Below, piece by piece: positions 17,052 through 26,653 of a stretch of DNA of 64,000 nt. Position numbers and translations under genes: made by a program. The notes under the pieces are model-generated. The model saw only the letters and a program-made list of their open reading frames with translations. It ran no database searches and was not told the DNA's origin. Each line of letters begins with the position of its first letter. The first letter of the stretch is position 1. Source of the DNA: Victivallis lenta (GTDB lineage Bacteria; Verrucomicrobiota; Lentisphaeria; Victivallales; Victivallaceae); assembly GCF_009695545.1 (NCBI RefSeq), contig NZ_VUNS01000021.1, positions 30,112-94,111 on the forward strand. The letters run 5' to 3'.

Positions 17052-17816
17052 ATGAGAAGCAGCTTTACACTGATCGAATTGCTCGTCGTTATCGCCATCA
17101 TCGCAATCCTTGCTTCAATGCTGCTGCCGTCGCTGAATCAGGCGCGCGAGACCGCCCGCTCGTCCAACTGCAAAAACAATCTCAAGCAGCAGGGGCTCGC
17201 CATGCTGCAGTATGCGTCCGACAACAACGACTGCTTCGCGCGGCACAGCAACGGGAGCGAGGACTCCGGGAACCGCTTCTGGACCTGGCTGCTGGTTGCG
17301 GACGGGAAGTATCTGGCGAAGAAATCATTCGTCTGCCCCTCCCGCAGCGGTTCGCCGGACTGGGTGAGAGAGCTCTGGAACGATCCCGGCAGGTTCCTGA
17401 CCAGCTCGGACCATGCCGGCTGGTACATCTGCGACTACGGCATGAACCATCAATATGTCTCCGGGGTGAAGCTCAGCCGTTTTCCGGCGGCCTCCCGGAC
17501 GCTGCTGATCACGGAGTCCGCCGACGCCGACCGCGCCGAAGGCGACCTCCAGCCGTTCGGTTTCCACCGGATCGATGCGAACTACGATGCGAATTACGCG
17601 GTCGCCTGGCCGTCGCACCGCGGCAATTCCGAAATCAACGCGGTTTTCGCCGACGGCCATGTCGTGTCGGAGCGGGGACCGGCGGGCGAGGCCGGCGCCA
17701 GATGGCTCATGTCCACCCGCGGCAGCAGGATCGGCTGCCCGTGGGTGGACTCGAACTGGAACGATAACGCACCCTGGAACTTCTGGATTCGTCACGACGG
17801 CTGGTACAGATGGTAA
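17052..17816 (+). CDS. Pseudopilin-like protein with prepilin-type N-terminus
   Basis: 254 residues. MRSS is followed directly by [16 protein letters not shown], with Ser in place of the usual Gly before the Phe. The helix runs on through [29 protein letters not shown] block lies mid-protein and the family's VFADGHV motif near the end. GGAGGG at 17041-17046 is the ribosome-binding site for ATG 17052. A GH-A-like glycosidase begins 17 bases downstream, repeating the pseudopilin-then-glycosidase arrangement. Confidence 0.85.
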   Translation: MRSSFTLIELLVVIAIIAILASMLLPSLNQARETARSSNCKNNLKQQGLAMLQYASDNNDCFARHSNGSEDSGNRFWTWLLVADGKYLAKKSFVCPSRSGSPDWVRELWNDPGRFLTSSDHAGWYICDYGMNHQYVSGVKLSRFPAASRTLLITESADADRAEGDLQPFGFHRIDANYDANYAVAWPSHRGNSEINAVFADGHVVSERGPAGEAGARWLMSTRGSRIGCPWVDSNWNDNAPWNFWIRHDGWYRW

Positions 17817-17833
17817 GCGGGGGAGGGGAGTTT

Positions 17834-20110
17834 ATGCGGTTGACGGTATTTCTGCTTCTGGCCGGAATCGGCGTCGCGGCATTCGCCGGGGCGGAGACGG
17901 AAAACGGAAAACGGATCGTCCGGGCCGATGAGACCTGGAAACCGATCGATATGTCCGCTCTGTCGGTCCGGCCCGGCAGCGCGCTCGACCTGAGCGGCAT
18001 CCACGAGCCGGGCCCGGCCGGGAAATACGGCCGGGCGGTGATCGGTCCGGACGGCGGCTTCCGTTTCGAGAAACGCCCGGACAGGCCGGTCCGCTTCTTC
18101 GCGTTCAACGCGTTTGCAAACCACCTGATGACCTGGAAGGAGTCGATGCTTCAGGCCGCGACTCCGGAGGAGACCCGGAAGAATATCCGCGAGTTCGCCG
18201 CGAAGGTGCGGCGCCAGGGGTACAACATGGTCCGTTTTCAGGGCGTGGATCTGCTGCTGATGTCCGGAAAGGACGCGCCCGGCCGGGCGCGGTTCAGCCC
18301 GGCGAACCTCGACAATTTTCAGTATATGCTGCACTGCCTGAAGCGGGAGGGGGTCTACTTCGGCATCGACCTGTTCAGCTACACCGGCTACGAGAAGTTC
18401 CCGAACCAGTGGTCCGATGCGGTTGCGAAGCGTTACAAGGAGCGCATGTACTTCGATCCCGAAGCACGGCGGATGTGGCTTGACGGCGTGAAGGCGCTCA
18501 TGACGGCCGTGAATCCGTATACCGGGCTGTCGCTGAACGACGAACCGGCGCTGGTTTATGTCGATATGCACAACGAGCAGGAGCTCGGCATCTGGGCGGC
18601 GAAGGAGCCGCTCCGGGCGGAAGGCGTCCGGCTTCCGGCGGAAAGCGCCTGGCGCTCGTTCCTGAAAAAGCGGTACGGAAACGACATCGGCAGGCTCGGA
18701 AAGAGCTGGAACGTCCCCGTTGCCTCCTTCGATGCCGTCCCCCTGTTTTCGAAGAAGGACCTGTACGCCTGGGACGCCAGAGGGAAGGATGCCAATGAGT
18801 TCCTGTATGAGATCGAGCGCGGAATGCTCGACTTCTACCGGCAGGGGCTGGAGGCGATCGGCTGCCGGACGTTTGCGACGCTCTACGACGTCCTCGGCTA
18901 TTTCCGCTTCACGTCGATCCGGCGCGACGTGCCGGTCATCACCGCGCACGGCTACCACAACCACCCGACGGCCAACAGCAATCCGGGATCGCGCATGGAT
19001 CAGAACAGCATCGTCGGCAACGCCGCGGTCTATCTGCGCTACATGTCGACCATGCGGGTCTGGAACCGTCCGTTCCTGATTACCGAATATAATGCGCCGT
19101 TCTGGGGCAGATACCGCCACCAGGAGGGGCTGCTCCTGCCGTCCTACGCGTCGCTGCAGGATTATGCCGGAATCACGGTCCACTCGCTGGCCGTCACGCG
19201 CATTCCGGCGGAGCTGGCGGATTTTCAGCTCGGCCGCGACCCGGTCGGCCGCGCCGGGCAGGTCATCGCGGCATTCGCCTACGGGCGCGGAGACGTGGCC
19301 GCTGCCCGGCACAGGGTCGGAGTGGCGCTGGACGACGCATTCATGCGCGATCCGCGCAATATGAACAGCGGCGTCAGCTCCGAGCAGAACCGGCTCGTGC
19401 TCCTGACCGGGCTCGGCGTCGTGCTGGACGGAGCCGTCCCCGCCGGACTGCCGCCGTATCCGGCGCTCGATCTGACCATGCCGCCGTCGCAGGGCAGCCG
19501 GATCGCGGCGCAGACCATGTTCACGGTTCCCGTCGATACGAACAATGTCCCGGATTTTGCCGGAATTACCGCAAAACTGCGGGAAAAAAACATCCTGCCC
19601 GCCGGCAACCTGACCGATCCGGAAAAAGGCGTTTTCCAGAGCGATACCGGCGAACTCGTCCTGCGGACCGGGGAGAATTGCTTCACGGTGGATACGCTCC
19701 GGCTGAAGGGCGCGGCATGGGAGGGGGGCGAACTCCGTCTCTCAAACCTCGTTTTCCGAAGCTCCCTGCCGTGCACGGCCGCGCTGATTTCTCTCGACAA
19801 AGCACCGCTCGGGGAGTCCCGCCGCATGCTCCTTGTTTTTTCGACCGACGCCCTGAACAGCGGCATGGAGCTCTCCGCCGACCGCAGGGTTCTTCACAAG
19901 CCCGGAACCCTCCCGGTGCTGCTGGAGACCGGGACGCTCGAACTCACGCTCGACTGCTCCGCAAAACTGAAGTGTTTCGCGCTCGGGATCGACGGAGAGC
20001 GCCGCGAAGAGCTTCCGCTCCATATCGGCGGCGGCAGAATCCGGCTCGCCATCGATACGGCAAAGCTCAGGAACGGCCCCGCCCTCTATTTCGAACTGGC
20101 GGAACGATGA
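17834..20110 (+). CDS. Secreted GH-A-like glycosidase
   Basis: 758 residues with signal peptide (MRLTVFLLLAGIGVAAFAGA). A short N-terminal strand region leads to a beta/alpha barrel: MVRFQGVDLLLM, LSLNDEPALVYVDMHNEQELG with a probable acid/base Glu (~residue 246), TAHGYHNHP, and LITEYNAPFWGRYRHQ with a probable nucleophile Glu (~417). The C-terminal ~250 residues are beta-rich with no recognised module. The fold is that of clan GH-A, but the family number cannot be given from the sequence alone. GGGGAG precedes ATG 17834. Confidence 0.75.
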   Translation: MRLTVFLLLAGIGVAAFAGAETENGKRIVRADETWKPIDMSALSVRPGSALDLSGIHEPGPAGKYGRAVIGPDGGFRFEKRPDRPVRFFAFNAFANHLMTWKESMLQAATPEETRKNIREFAAKVRRQGYNMVRFQGVDLLLMSGKDAPGRARFSPANLDNFQYMLHCLKREGVYFGIDLFSYTGYEKFPNQWSDAVAKRYKERMYFDPEARRMWLDGVKALMTAVNPYTGLSLNDEPALVYVDMHNEQELGIWAAKEPLRAEGVRLPAESAWRSFLKKRYGNDIGRLGKSWNVPVASFDAVPLFSKKDLYAWDARGKDANEFLYEIERGMLDFYRQGLEAIGCRTFATLYDVLGYFRFTSIRRDVPVITAHGYHNHPTANSNPGSRMDQNSIVGNAAVYLRYMSTMRVWNRPFLITEYNAPFWGRYRHQEGLLLPSYASLQDYAGITVHSLAVTRIPAELADFQLGRDPVGRAGQVIAAFAYGRGDVAAARHRVGVALDDAFMRDPRNMNSGVSSEQNRLVLLTGLGVVLDGAVPAGLPPYPALDLTMPPSQGSRIAAQTMFTVPVDTNNVPDFAGITAKLREKNILPAGNLTDPEKGVFQSDTGELVLRTGENCFTVDTLRLKGAAWEGGELRLSNLVFRSSLPCTAALISLDKAPLGESRRMLLVFSTDALNSGMELSADRRVLHKPGTLPVLLETGTLELTLDCSAKLKCFALGIDGERREELPLHIGGGRIRLAIDTAKLRNGPALYFELAER

Positions 20111-20174
20111 AACTCTCCGACCGGAGAGGTCGAGGCATCTCCGGGGAAAAGGGCCGTTCCGGCGAAGGGGGAGG

Positions 20175-21965
20175 CTAGAGTTTCAGGGGCCAGGCGAGAC
20201 GCAGGGCGCCCGCGACGATGAGGGCCGGCAGGAGTGGTTCCCGGAGCAGCAGATGGAAGACGGCGTAAACCGCTCCTCCGACGATCCAGCCCGCAGCGGA
20301 AAAGGTCGTGCACCAGCTTCGCGGAAAGGCGGTTTCCCTGCCGATGCGGCCGCGGACCGCTCCGGCCGCCAGGGCGGCGACGGCGGTCACGATGATCCAG
20401 GTCGGCTCTTCGACGATGAGGCTCTGCGGAATCAGCCAGACGGCCGGAAGGACGATTGCCGCGAGCGCGAGCACGCGCGCGGCGCGCGCCCGCAACGGCA
20501 GAACGACGAAGACGAGCCCGACGCATCCCCAGATCGTCGAGGCCGGCACGCCGGTGAAGAGCTCCCGGCAGGACATGGCGCTGCAGGCCGCCAGCAGGAC
20601 GAGGACGAATCCGGCGGAGTTCTCCATCAGCGCAAAGCCGTACGGGTTCCGGCCGTACCTGCCGAAGTAGAGCCGGATGGCGCCGTAACCGAGCAGGAAG
20701 CAGAACAGCGTCTCATAAAACCATTCGGGCGAAACCGGTTTGGCGAACGCCGGATCGTTTTCCGGCGCGGGCAGGACCGGCGGGGACGGTGTGTAATAGA
20801 GCGCCGCAAAAATGCCGGCTGGGATGTGGTTTTCTTCGCCGAACGGTTCGAGCAGCGCGCGCAGCCGTCCGTCGAGCAGGTCCAGGTCGGTGGAGACCGC
20901 TTCGCGCGACGCGGCGACCCGTTGTCCGCGCGTTCCCGGCAGGACGGCCCACTGCGCTTCGGCGGGGAGCAGCAGCCGGTTCACGGACGGGAGCACGAGA
21001 ATGCCGTTTTTCGGCTCCAGCAGCTCCCAGAGTTTCTCCACGAAACCGCGTCGTGCGGCTTCTCCGCCGGACGGAAAGGTGTCGATGTAGATCAGGTTGA
21101 ACTTTCCGGCGAGGGCGGCGACCGCCCGGCCCGGAAGCCCGTTGTGCGGCTTGAACTTGCTCCAGTCGCGGCCGGGGAACCGTTCCGCCTGAGGCCAGAT
21201 GCTTTCGACGCCGGCGACGAACGGCATGCTGCACCAGACTTCGGGGAGCAGGGACGGCCGGTCGGAGAGGAAGAGGACGCGCGCAGAATCCGAATTCGCC
21301 ATGAGGATGGCCGGGAGCGCCGCCGCCACCTCCTGCGGTTCGCCGGCGGAAACCGCCGGCCGGCGGTTCAGCATTCCTTCGGCGAACAGGATGGTCGATA
21401 CCGGCAGCAGCGCGATCATGCATACGCGCAGAACCCAGTGCGCTCCGACCCAGAGGATCGTCGAGGCGAAGAGGATGGGAAACAGCGCAATCTGAAGCGT
21501 CTGGGCGGCGAACGCATGGCCGGGCAGCAGGAATACCGTCAGGGCGAACGATACGCCGAACACGGCGCGGACTCCTCCCGACCGCACCGGCAACGCCGTG
21601 AAATAGCCGCCGGCCAGAATTCCGCAGATCGCCAGCGCCGCCCGCGGCCCCGGAACCAGGCTGAACAGAAAAAGCAGCAGCGCCGGCAGGATGAGAATTC
21701 CGCGCAGCCCGTGCCGTTCGCGCCAGCTGCCGACCAGGACCGCGCCGAAGATCGCTTCGAGCGCGATGATGATCAGCGATACGCCGGGGATGCCGAACAA
21801 CCCGGAGCCGTGCTCGAGAAGCTCCATCGTCCCCGCGAAGGCCGAGCCGAGAAAAATTCCGGGAAAAGCGGCGCCGCAGATCATGCGGGCCGCCCGCTCC
21901 GTCCGCCGGGCGAAGGGGGAGGTTTCCCATCCGGGAAGAGGTTTCCTGCGTGTGTCAGTCGTCAT
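20175..21965 (-). CDS. Membrane protein with inserted spermidine-synthase-like domain
   Basis: 596 residues. Six or seven hydrophobic segments occupy residues ~25-205, a soluble domain spans ~205-430 and five more segments lie at ~435-590. The soluble part contains a Rossmann-like stretch (GKFNLIYIDTFPSGG) in the position of the acidic loop of spermidine synthase-type methyltransferase folds, but the usual G-x-G SAM motif is not obvious (FLSDRPSLLPE). Integral-membrane spermidine-synthase-like proteins are known in many bacteria without clear function. ATG 21965 has GGAG upstream. It is convergent with the GH-A gene and divergent from pfk. Confidence 0.6.
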   Translation of the reverse strand: MTTDTRRKPLPGWETSPFARRTERAARMICGAAFPGIFLGSAFAGTMELLEHGSGLFGIPGVSLIIIALEAIFGAVLVGSWRERHGLRGILILPALLLFLFSLVPGPRAALAICGILAGGYFTALPVRSGGVRAVFGVSFALTVFLLPGHAFAAQTLQIALFPILFASTILWVGAHWVLRVCMIALLPVSTILFAEGMLNRRPAVSAGEPQEVAAALPAILMANSDSARVLFLSDRPSLLPEVWCSMPFVAGVESIWPQAERFPGRDWSKFKPHNGLPGRAVAALAGKFNLIYIDTFPSGGEAARRGFVEKLWELLEPKNGILVLPSVNRLLLPAEAQWAVLPGTRGQRVAASREAVSTDLDLLDGRLRALLEPFGEENHIPAGIFAALYYTPSPPVLPAPENDPAFAKPVSPEWFYETLFCFLLGYGAIRLYFGRYGRNPYGFALMENSAGFVLVLLAACSAMSCRELFTGVPASTIWGCVGLVFVVLPLRARAARVLALAAIVLPAVWLIPQSLIVEEPTWIIVTAVAALAAGAVRGRIGRETAFPRSWCTTFSAAGWIVGGAVYAVFHLLLREPLLPALIVAGALRLAWPLKL

Positions 21966-22035
21966 CGGCGCTCCGGCTTGGATTCTGTTTTTGTTCAATA
22001 TACTGTTAAACTTTGAAAAAATCCAGTAATGCGGG

Positions 22036-22064
22036 TTGCTATTTCGGGGGAAAGGTCTATCTTA
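22036..22064 (+). promoter_or_regulatory. pfk promoter
   Basis: TTGCTA (22036-22041) and TATCTT (22058-22063) with a 16-base spacer. The -35 context TTGCTATTT is shared with the etfB (26566) and 61618 promoters. Confidence 0.5.
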
Positions 22065-22105
22065 TCGTACCTGAGTGAGTACCCATTATTAAGCGGGAGG
22101 AATGA

Positions 22106-23401
22106 ATGACCATGGATATCAAGGATTTTCAGATACCGCGCCTCGGCCGGGCGCAGCTCGATTCGCCGCTCGACCCGTCGACCGCTTTCATCGACGACGG
22201 CGCGACCGTCGCCTACGACAGCGATGCCGCGAAGCTGGCCGAATATGTGCGGAAGGGAAAGACGATTCCGGCTTTCGAACTGGCGGGGCCGCGCGCGAGG
22301 ATCTATCACGACCCGTCCTGGTGCAAGGCGGCGGTGCTGACGGCCGGCGGCCTCTGCCCGGGGCTGAACGACGTCATCAAGTTCCTGACCAGCACGCTGC
22401 GGGGTCAGTACAAAGTGCCGATCGTCTACGGCATCCGTTACGGCTACCGGGGGCTGAACCCGGCCAGCAAGCTCGCTCCCATCGTGCTGACCGACGAGAA
22501 CACCGACGACATCCACGAGCAGGGCGGCACCATCCTCGGCTCCTCGCGCGGCGAGGAAGACACCGGCGTGATGGTCGATACGCTGATGCGCATGAACATC
22601 AATCTGCTGTTCTGCATCGGCGGCGACGGCACCGCGCGCTGCGCGCACGACATTGCGATGGAGGCGCAGCGTCGCGGGCTCTCCATCAGCGTCATCTCGA
22701 TTCCGAAGACCATCGACAACGATATCAGCTTCATCGACAAGTCGTTCGGTTTCGAAACCGCCGTCGCGGCCTGCAGCCGGTTCGCCTCCGGCGCGAACAA
22801 CGAGGCGAAGGGCGCCTACAACGGCATCGGCCTGGTGCGGGTCATGGGGCGTGATTCGGGCTTTATCGCGGCTTATGCGACGCTGGCGAATTCGTACATC
22901 AACTACTGCCTCGTGCCGGAACGCAAATTCACGCTGGAGGGCGAGGGGCCCGATGCGCTGCTGCCGAACCTCGTCGAGCGCATGAACCGCAAGCACCATG
23001 CGGTCATGATCGTCGCGGAGGGCGCCGGCCAGGAGCTTTTCGACAAGCTGCCCGAAATGCACGACGCCTCCGGGAACCTGATCCACAACGACATCGGCAT
23101 CCTGCTGCGCGATAAGATCAGGGAGCATTTCAAAAAGCTCGATATCGAAGTCAACGTCAAATACTTCGACACCTCGTACGCCGTCCGCAGCGGCCCGTGC
23201 CACGGAGCCGACGCGGTGTTCTGCGCGATGCTGGCGCAGAATGCCGTGCATGCCGCGATGGCCGGACGCACCGATATGGTGATCGGCCACTGGGGGGACC
23301 ATTTCACGCACGTGCCGATTGCACTCGCCACGCGCGAGCGCAAGAAAATCGATCTTCACAGCCAGCTCTGGACCAGCGTCCGGGCCAGCACCTGTTTCTG
23401 A
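22106..23401 (+). CDS. 6-phosphofructokinase, ATP-type with PKTIDND motif
   Basis: 431 residues, longer than the ~320 of E. coli PfkA, with an N-terminal extension of ~85 residues. The phosphofructokinase core shows TAGGLCPGLND, the nucleotide motif GGDGT (Gly rather than Asp after GGD favours ATP over pyrophosphate), IPKTIDNDI with the catalytic Asp, MGRDSGFIA and the late RSGPCHGADAVF. Lys in PKTIDND, instead of PGTIDND, is typical of the PPi-type and of the long ATP-PFK clade. It makes fructose 1,6-bisphosphate in glycolysis. GGAGG at 22096-22100 supports ATG 22106. Confidence 0.92.
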   Translation: MTMDIKDFQIPRLGRAQLDSPLDPSTAFIDDGATVAYDSDAAKLAEYVRKGKTIPAFELAGPRARIYHDPSWCKAAVLTAGGLCPGLNDVIKFLTSTLRGQYKVPIVYGIRYGYRGLNPASKLAPIVLTDENTDDIHEQGGTILGSSRGEEDTGVMVDTLMRMNINLLFCIGGDGTARCAHDIAMEAQRRGLSISVISIPKTIDNDISFIDKSFGFETAVAACSRFASGANNEAKGAYNGIGLVRVMGRDSGFIAAYATLANSYINYCLVPERKFTLEGEGPDALLPNLVERMNRKHHAVMIVAEGAGQELFDKLPEMHDASGNLIHNDIGILLRDKIREHFKKLDIEVNVKYFDTSYAVRSGPCHGADAVFCAMLAQNAVHAAMAGRTDMVIGHWGDHFTHVPIALATRERKKIDLHSQLWTSVRASTCF

Positions 23402-23413
23402 AAGGGGTTAACG

Positions 23414-24481
23414 ATGCAGGAACATCTGAAAAAAGTTTCCGCTGCGATCGACAAGCTGCTTGCGGCGGACCGTTATCCGCAGACCATCCGGCCCGATTAC
23501 CTGCGCGCCGCGGTTCTGGACTATCCGCAGAACGGCGGCAAGCGGCTCCGGCCGGCCATTCTGATCTGGTGCTGCCGGCTGCTCGGCGGCAGGGAGTCGG
23601 CGGCCCTCTATCCGGCGGCGGCGGCGGAGGTCTGCCACAACTGGACGCTCGTGCACGACGACATCATCGACCAGGATACGACCCGCCGAAACCGGCCGAC
23701 CTGCCACGTGGCGCTGGCCGGCGGAAGCCGCAGCCGTTTCGGCCTCGCCGCGGCGGAAGCGGACCGCACCGGGCGCGATTTTGCGATTCTGACCGGAGAC
23801 ATCCAGCAGGGGTGGGCGAACGATCTTCTGCTCCGGGCGACGGAGCACGGCGTTCCGGCGAAGGTGACGGTCGGCGTCATGCGCCGTTTTCAGGAGCTGG
23901 CGAACCGTGAGCTGATCTGCGGGGAAGCGCTCGACGTCGAATTTTCGCTGCGCATGCTCGAGTCGATCGGGCTTGACGAGGTCCGCGAAATGCTTCGCGG
24001 CAAGACCGGCGCGCTGCTGCGCTTCTGCGCCGAAGCCGGCGCGATGATCGCCCTCGAAACCGATGATCCGGAGACGCCGGAGGTCAGGAAGCTCGGGGAG
24101 TTCGCCCTGGCTGCCGGGAACGCCTTCCAGCTCCGCGACGACTATCTCGGCATCTTCGGCAACTTTGAGATGCTCGGCAAGTCGCTCGGCGGCGACCTGC
24201 GCGAAGGCAAGGCGACGATCCTGCTGCTGAGTACCCTGCAGATGGCCTCCGCCGCCGACCGCAACCGGCTCCTGCGCATGCTCGGCCATCGTGAATATAC
24301 GCCGCACGACCTCGAAACAGTCCGCCGGATCATGGTCGACTCCGGCGCCGCCGGCGTTCTCGAAAGGGAGGAAGCCGAGCTGGCGGACCGGGCCAAGTCG
24401 ATCCTGAAGGAGTTTCCGGCCAACGTCTACCGGAAGTGTCTGCTCGAACTGGTCGATTACCTGATCGAGCGGGAAAAATAA
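23414..24481 (+). CDS. Polyprenyl diphosphate synthase
   Basis: 355 residues. Both aspartate-rich motifs of trans-prenyl synthases are intact: the first in LVHDDIIDQDTTRRNRPT and the second in QLRDDYLGIFG. GGKRLRPAI is the substrate-binding block. It condenses isopentenyl diphosphate into a longer chain (geranylgeranyl or longer) for quinone, undecaprenyl-type or membrane lipids; chain length cannot be read from the sequence. It starts 12 bases after pfk, so the two are co-transcribed, and a terminator follows. Confidence 0.92.
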   Translation: MQEHLKKVSAAIDKLLAADRYPQTIRPDYLRAAVLDYPQNGGKRLRPAILIWCCRLLGGRESAALYPAAAAEVCHNWTLVHDDIIDQDTTRRNRPTCHVALAGGSRSRFGLAAAEADRTGRDFAILTGDIQQGWANDLLLRATEHGVPAKVTVGVMRRFQELANRELICGEALDVEFSLRMLESIGLDEVREMLRGKTGALLRFCAEAGAMIALETDDPETPEVRKLGEFALAAGNAFQLRDDYLGIFGNFEMLGKSLGGDLREGKATILLLSTLQMASAADRNRLLRMLGHREYTPHDLETVRRIMVDSGAAGVLEREEAELADRAKSILKEFPANVYRKCLLELVDYLIEREK

Positions 24482-24504
24482 GCGCCTGGGGCTTCCTGGA
24501 GGGA

Positions 24505-24534
24505 AGGAGGGCGAAACGCCCTCCTGTTTCCGTT
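24505..24534 (+). terminator. Intrinsic terminator of the pfk operon
   Basis: A perfect 9-bp stem (24505-24513 with 24517-24525) with an AAA loop, followed by GTTTCCGTTT. It abuts the end of the convergent UroD-like gene. Confidence 0.75.
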
Positions 24535-25527
24535 TCAGCGGCAGGCTTCGGCGGCGAATTCGCGGAAGGCCTTCAGGTACAGCGCGTAATCGTCGAGGGT
24601 GACGGCGGGCGGAGTCTGGTGGTCGCAGCTGACCAGGAAGCCGCTCTGCCGCGCGGTCGGCAGCAGGCGGGCGAATTCGCGTTCGATCGCCTCTTCGCCT
24701 TTGTCCATGACCATTTTGTCGTATCCGCCGAGCAGGAGGAACTTCGGGTGTTCGCGCCGCAGTCTGGCGACGTCCACGCCGGCCTGGCGCTCGAGCGGAA
24801 AGATTCCGTCGATTCCCGCCCGCTCGAACCAGCTGACCGAGCCGGTGATGTCACCGTCCGAGTCGAGAAAAACCTTGACGTTGTGTTTCCGGAGAACCGG
24901 GATGATTTCGCGGTAGTACGGCAGCAGGAATTCATCGAAAAGCTCTTCGGAGATCATCGAGCCGTGGTTGTAGCTCATATCCTCCGCAAAGCTCATGAAT
25001 TCGGGTTCATAGCGGTCGAAGATGCAGTCGAGCACCTTCAGATTGAATTCGAGCTGGTCCTGGTTCAGGCGCTTCATGAGCTCCGGCTGGTCGTAGAAGG
25101 CGTAAAGATGGTTTTCGATGCCGAAGAGATTGCGCGGGAACCAGAAAAAGCCGTCGAGGGTGAACCAGAAGACCGCGTCGCCGCGCTCGTGCTGTTCGCG
25201 GTAGCGTTCGAACGGCTCGAAATCGACTGCGTCGAGATCGTGAACGGCGCGCGAGGCGCGGAGCTGCTCGTATTCCGCGAGGTCGCGTACAAGCGGGCTG
25301 CCGTGCGGAACCTCCGGCGTCCGGGCGTTGGTCGGGCGGACCCAGCTCTGCACCATGAGGTCGAGCCCGAAATGCTCCTGGAGTCCGACCGTGTCGAAAC
25401 CGGCCGGGAGCCCCTGTTTCCGCCAGTTTTCGAGAGTCAGATGCCACCACGGAGCCCATTCGATGACGGGGAGGCGGTCGGGCTTCTCGAAATTCAGGAC
25501 TGCCTGGAAACGCTCTCTTGTGTTCAT
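24535..25527 (-). CDS. Uroporphyrinogen decarboxylase family protein
   Basis: 330 residues with the UroD fold: MNTRERFQAVLNFEKPDRLPVIEW at the start, MSFAEDMSYNHGSMISEELFDEFLLPYYREI in the middle and CDHQTPPAVTLDDYALYLKAF at the end. It lacks the N-terminal arginine cluster of true heme-pathway HemE and resembles the MtaA/CmuA-like methyltransferase and UroD-like group, which move methyl groups to or from corrinoid or thiols, or have unknown substrates. Such paralogues are abundant in gut Lentisphaerota. The ATP-cone gene upstream ends 10 bases away on the same strand. Confidence 0.85.
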   Translation of the reverse strand: MNTRERFQAVLNFEKPDRLPVIEWAPWWHLTLENWRKQGLPAGFDTVGLQEHFGLDLMVQSWVRPTNARTPEVPHGSPLVRDLAEYEQLRASRAVHDLDAVDFEPFERYREQHERGDAVFWFTLDGFFWFPRNLFGIENHLYAFYDQPELMKRLNQDQLEFNLKVLDCIFDRYEPEFMSFAEDMSYNHGSMISEELFDEFLLPYYREIIPVLRKHNVKVFLDSDGDITGSVSWFERAGIDGIFPLERQAGVDVARLRREHPKFLLLGGYDKMVMDKGEEAIEREFARLLPTARQSGFLVSCDHQTPPAVTLDDYALYLKAFREFAAEACR

Positions 25528-25537
25528 GTTTCGGCCT

Positions 25538-26482
25538 TCAATTGACTGAAAGTTTGTAGATTCCGTTTTTGAGTTCGAAGGAAAGGGTTCGCGCGAGCTC
25601 GTCCATGAGCTTGCGCGATTTCTCCTGCTCCGCGCCGAAATATTCGGTGATGAAGCCGGACATGTCCGGGATGGTCAGTTGCACCGGCAGCGGTTCCGGC
25701 GGCTGCAGCGCCGCGTCGATGGCGGCGCGGCCGAGTTCGAGAATCCGGCTCATGCGGAACAGCAGCGGTTCCACTTCCATCTCCGTGACCGGCGGAGTCA
25801 GGCCGAACTTCCGCGCGAACGGCTTCATCATGAAGAAGAAGCGGATGCGGGAGAAAATTTCGTTCACCTCGCTGACCCGGAGCACTCCTTCTGAGGCGAG
25901 GGCGCGCATTTCGGGCGGCAGGACGGCCGTGATTTCGGCTTTGGTCGCGGAGGTCCGGCCGCGGAGCCGGGCGACCGGGCCGCCCGTGATGCTCTCGATC
26001 GCGAACTTGCGCTCGTAATACCGCGCCAGTTCGAGGTACAGGTGCGGGTCGGCTTCGTGAATGCCGAGGATTTCGACCGCGCGGGCGACTTCATGCACCA
26101 CCCGGTCGAAGATCGTATCGGAGCAGGCCAGGAATTTCTGCAGGAATCCGGCGACGGAAACCGGGTCGGCATCGACCGCGACCTGCCGGTCTCCGCCGCT
26201 CTGGCGGAACAGCGCGGCGACCTCCGGGAAGCCGGTCTCCTCGAGCATGCGGATCACGGCTGCGGCGAGCTCCCCCTGGCCGAAGACGGCGTCGGGACGG
26301 TTGCTGTTGAGCAGCGTGTATTCGACTGCGAGCGCGATATCCTCGGCCATATAGCTGCTTTCGCGCAGCCCGGCCGTGAGGAAGCAGTTGATGAGCCGCG
26401 TCTGCAGCTCGACCGGGTCGAACCGGACGCGCTCCCCCTCGTGATCCTGAATATAGATGATTTTTTCCGCTGGTTTAACCAT
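25538..26482 (-). CDS. Protein with N-terminal ATP-cone-like domain
   Basis: 314 residues, no signal peptide. The first ~95 residues read like an ATP-cone: IIYIQDHEGERVRFDPVEL, then paired helices ending in FGQGELAAAVIRMLEETGFPEVAALFR. ATP-cones are nucleotide-sensing domains of ribonucleotide reductases and NrdR. The rest is helical, with RGRTSATKAEI and a C-terminal KSRKLMDELARTLSFELKNGIYKLSVN, and matches nothing I recognise. No zinc ribbon (as in NrdR) and no reductase domain are present. It is probably cytoplasmic, co-transcribed with the UroD-like gene. Confidence 0.5.
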   Translation of the reverse strand: MVKPAEKIIYIQDHEGERVRFDPVELQTRLINCFLTAGLRESSYMAEDIALAVEYTLLNSNRPDAVFGQGELAAAVIRMLEETGFPEVAALFRQSGGDRQVAVDADPVSVAGFLQKFLACSDTIFDRVVHEVARAVEILGIHEADPHLYLELARYYERKFAIESITGGPVARLRGRTSATKAEITAVLPPEMRALASEGVLRVSEVNEIFSRIRFFFMMKPFARKFGLTPPVTEMEVEPLLFRMSRILELGRAAIDAALQPPEPLPVQLTIPDMSGFITEYFGAEQEKSRKLMDELARTLSFELKNGIYKLSVN

Positions 26483-26565
26483 GATGCTGTTTAGTATACC
26501 ACGTTTCCCGGTTCACGGCAAGCTCTCCGCGTCCGTTTTTTTTGAAAAAAGCTGCCGGGAGGGGG

Positions 26566-26595
26566 TTGCTATTTGAGTGCGCCGCGATATATTAT
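26566..26595 (+). promoter_or_regulatory. etf operon promoter
   Basis: TTGCTA (26566-26571) with TATATT (26588-26593, 16-base spacer) or TATTAT (26590-26595, 18-base spacer), about 60 bases upstream of etfB. Confidence 0.55.
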
Positions 26596-26653
26596 CATGT
26601 TTTATTGTATTTGGACATAAACCATAAGCAACCACAATATGGGAGTCGAAACT

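Noticed and set aside
20113..20128. Palindrome CTCTCCGACCGGAGAG after the GH-A gene as a terminator
   Set aside because: Stem of seven bases with a two-base loop and no T tract; not convincing.
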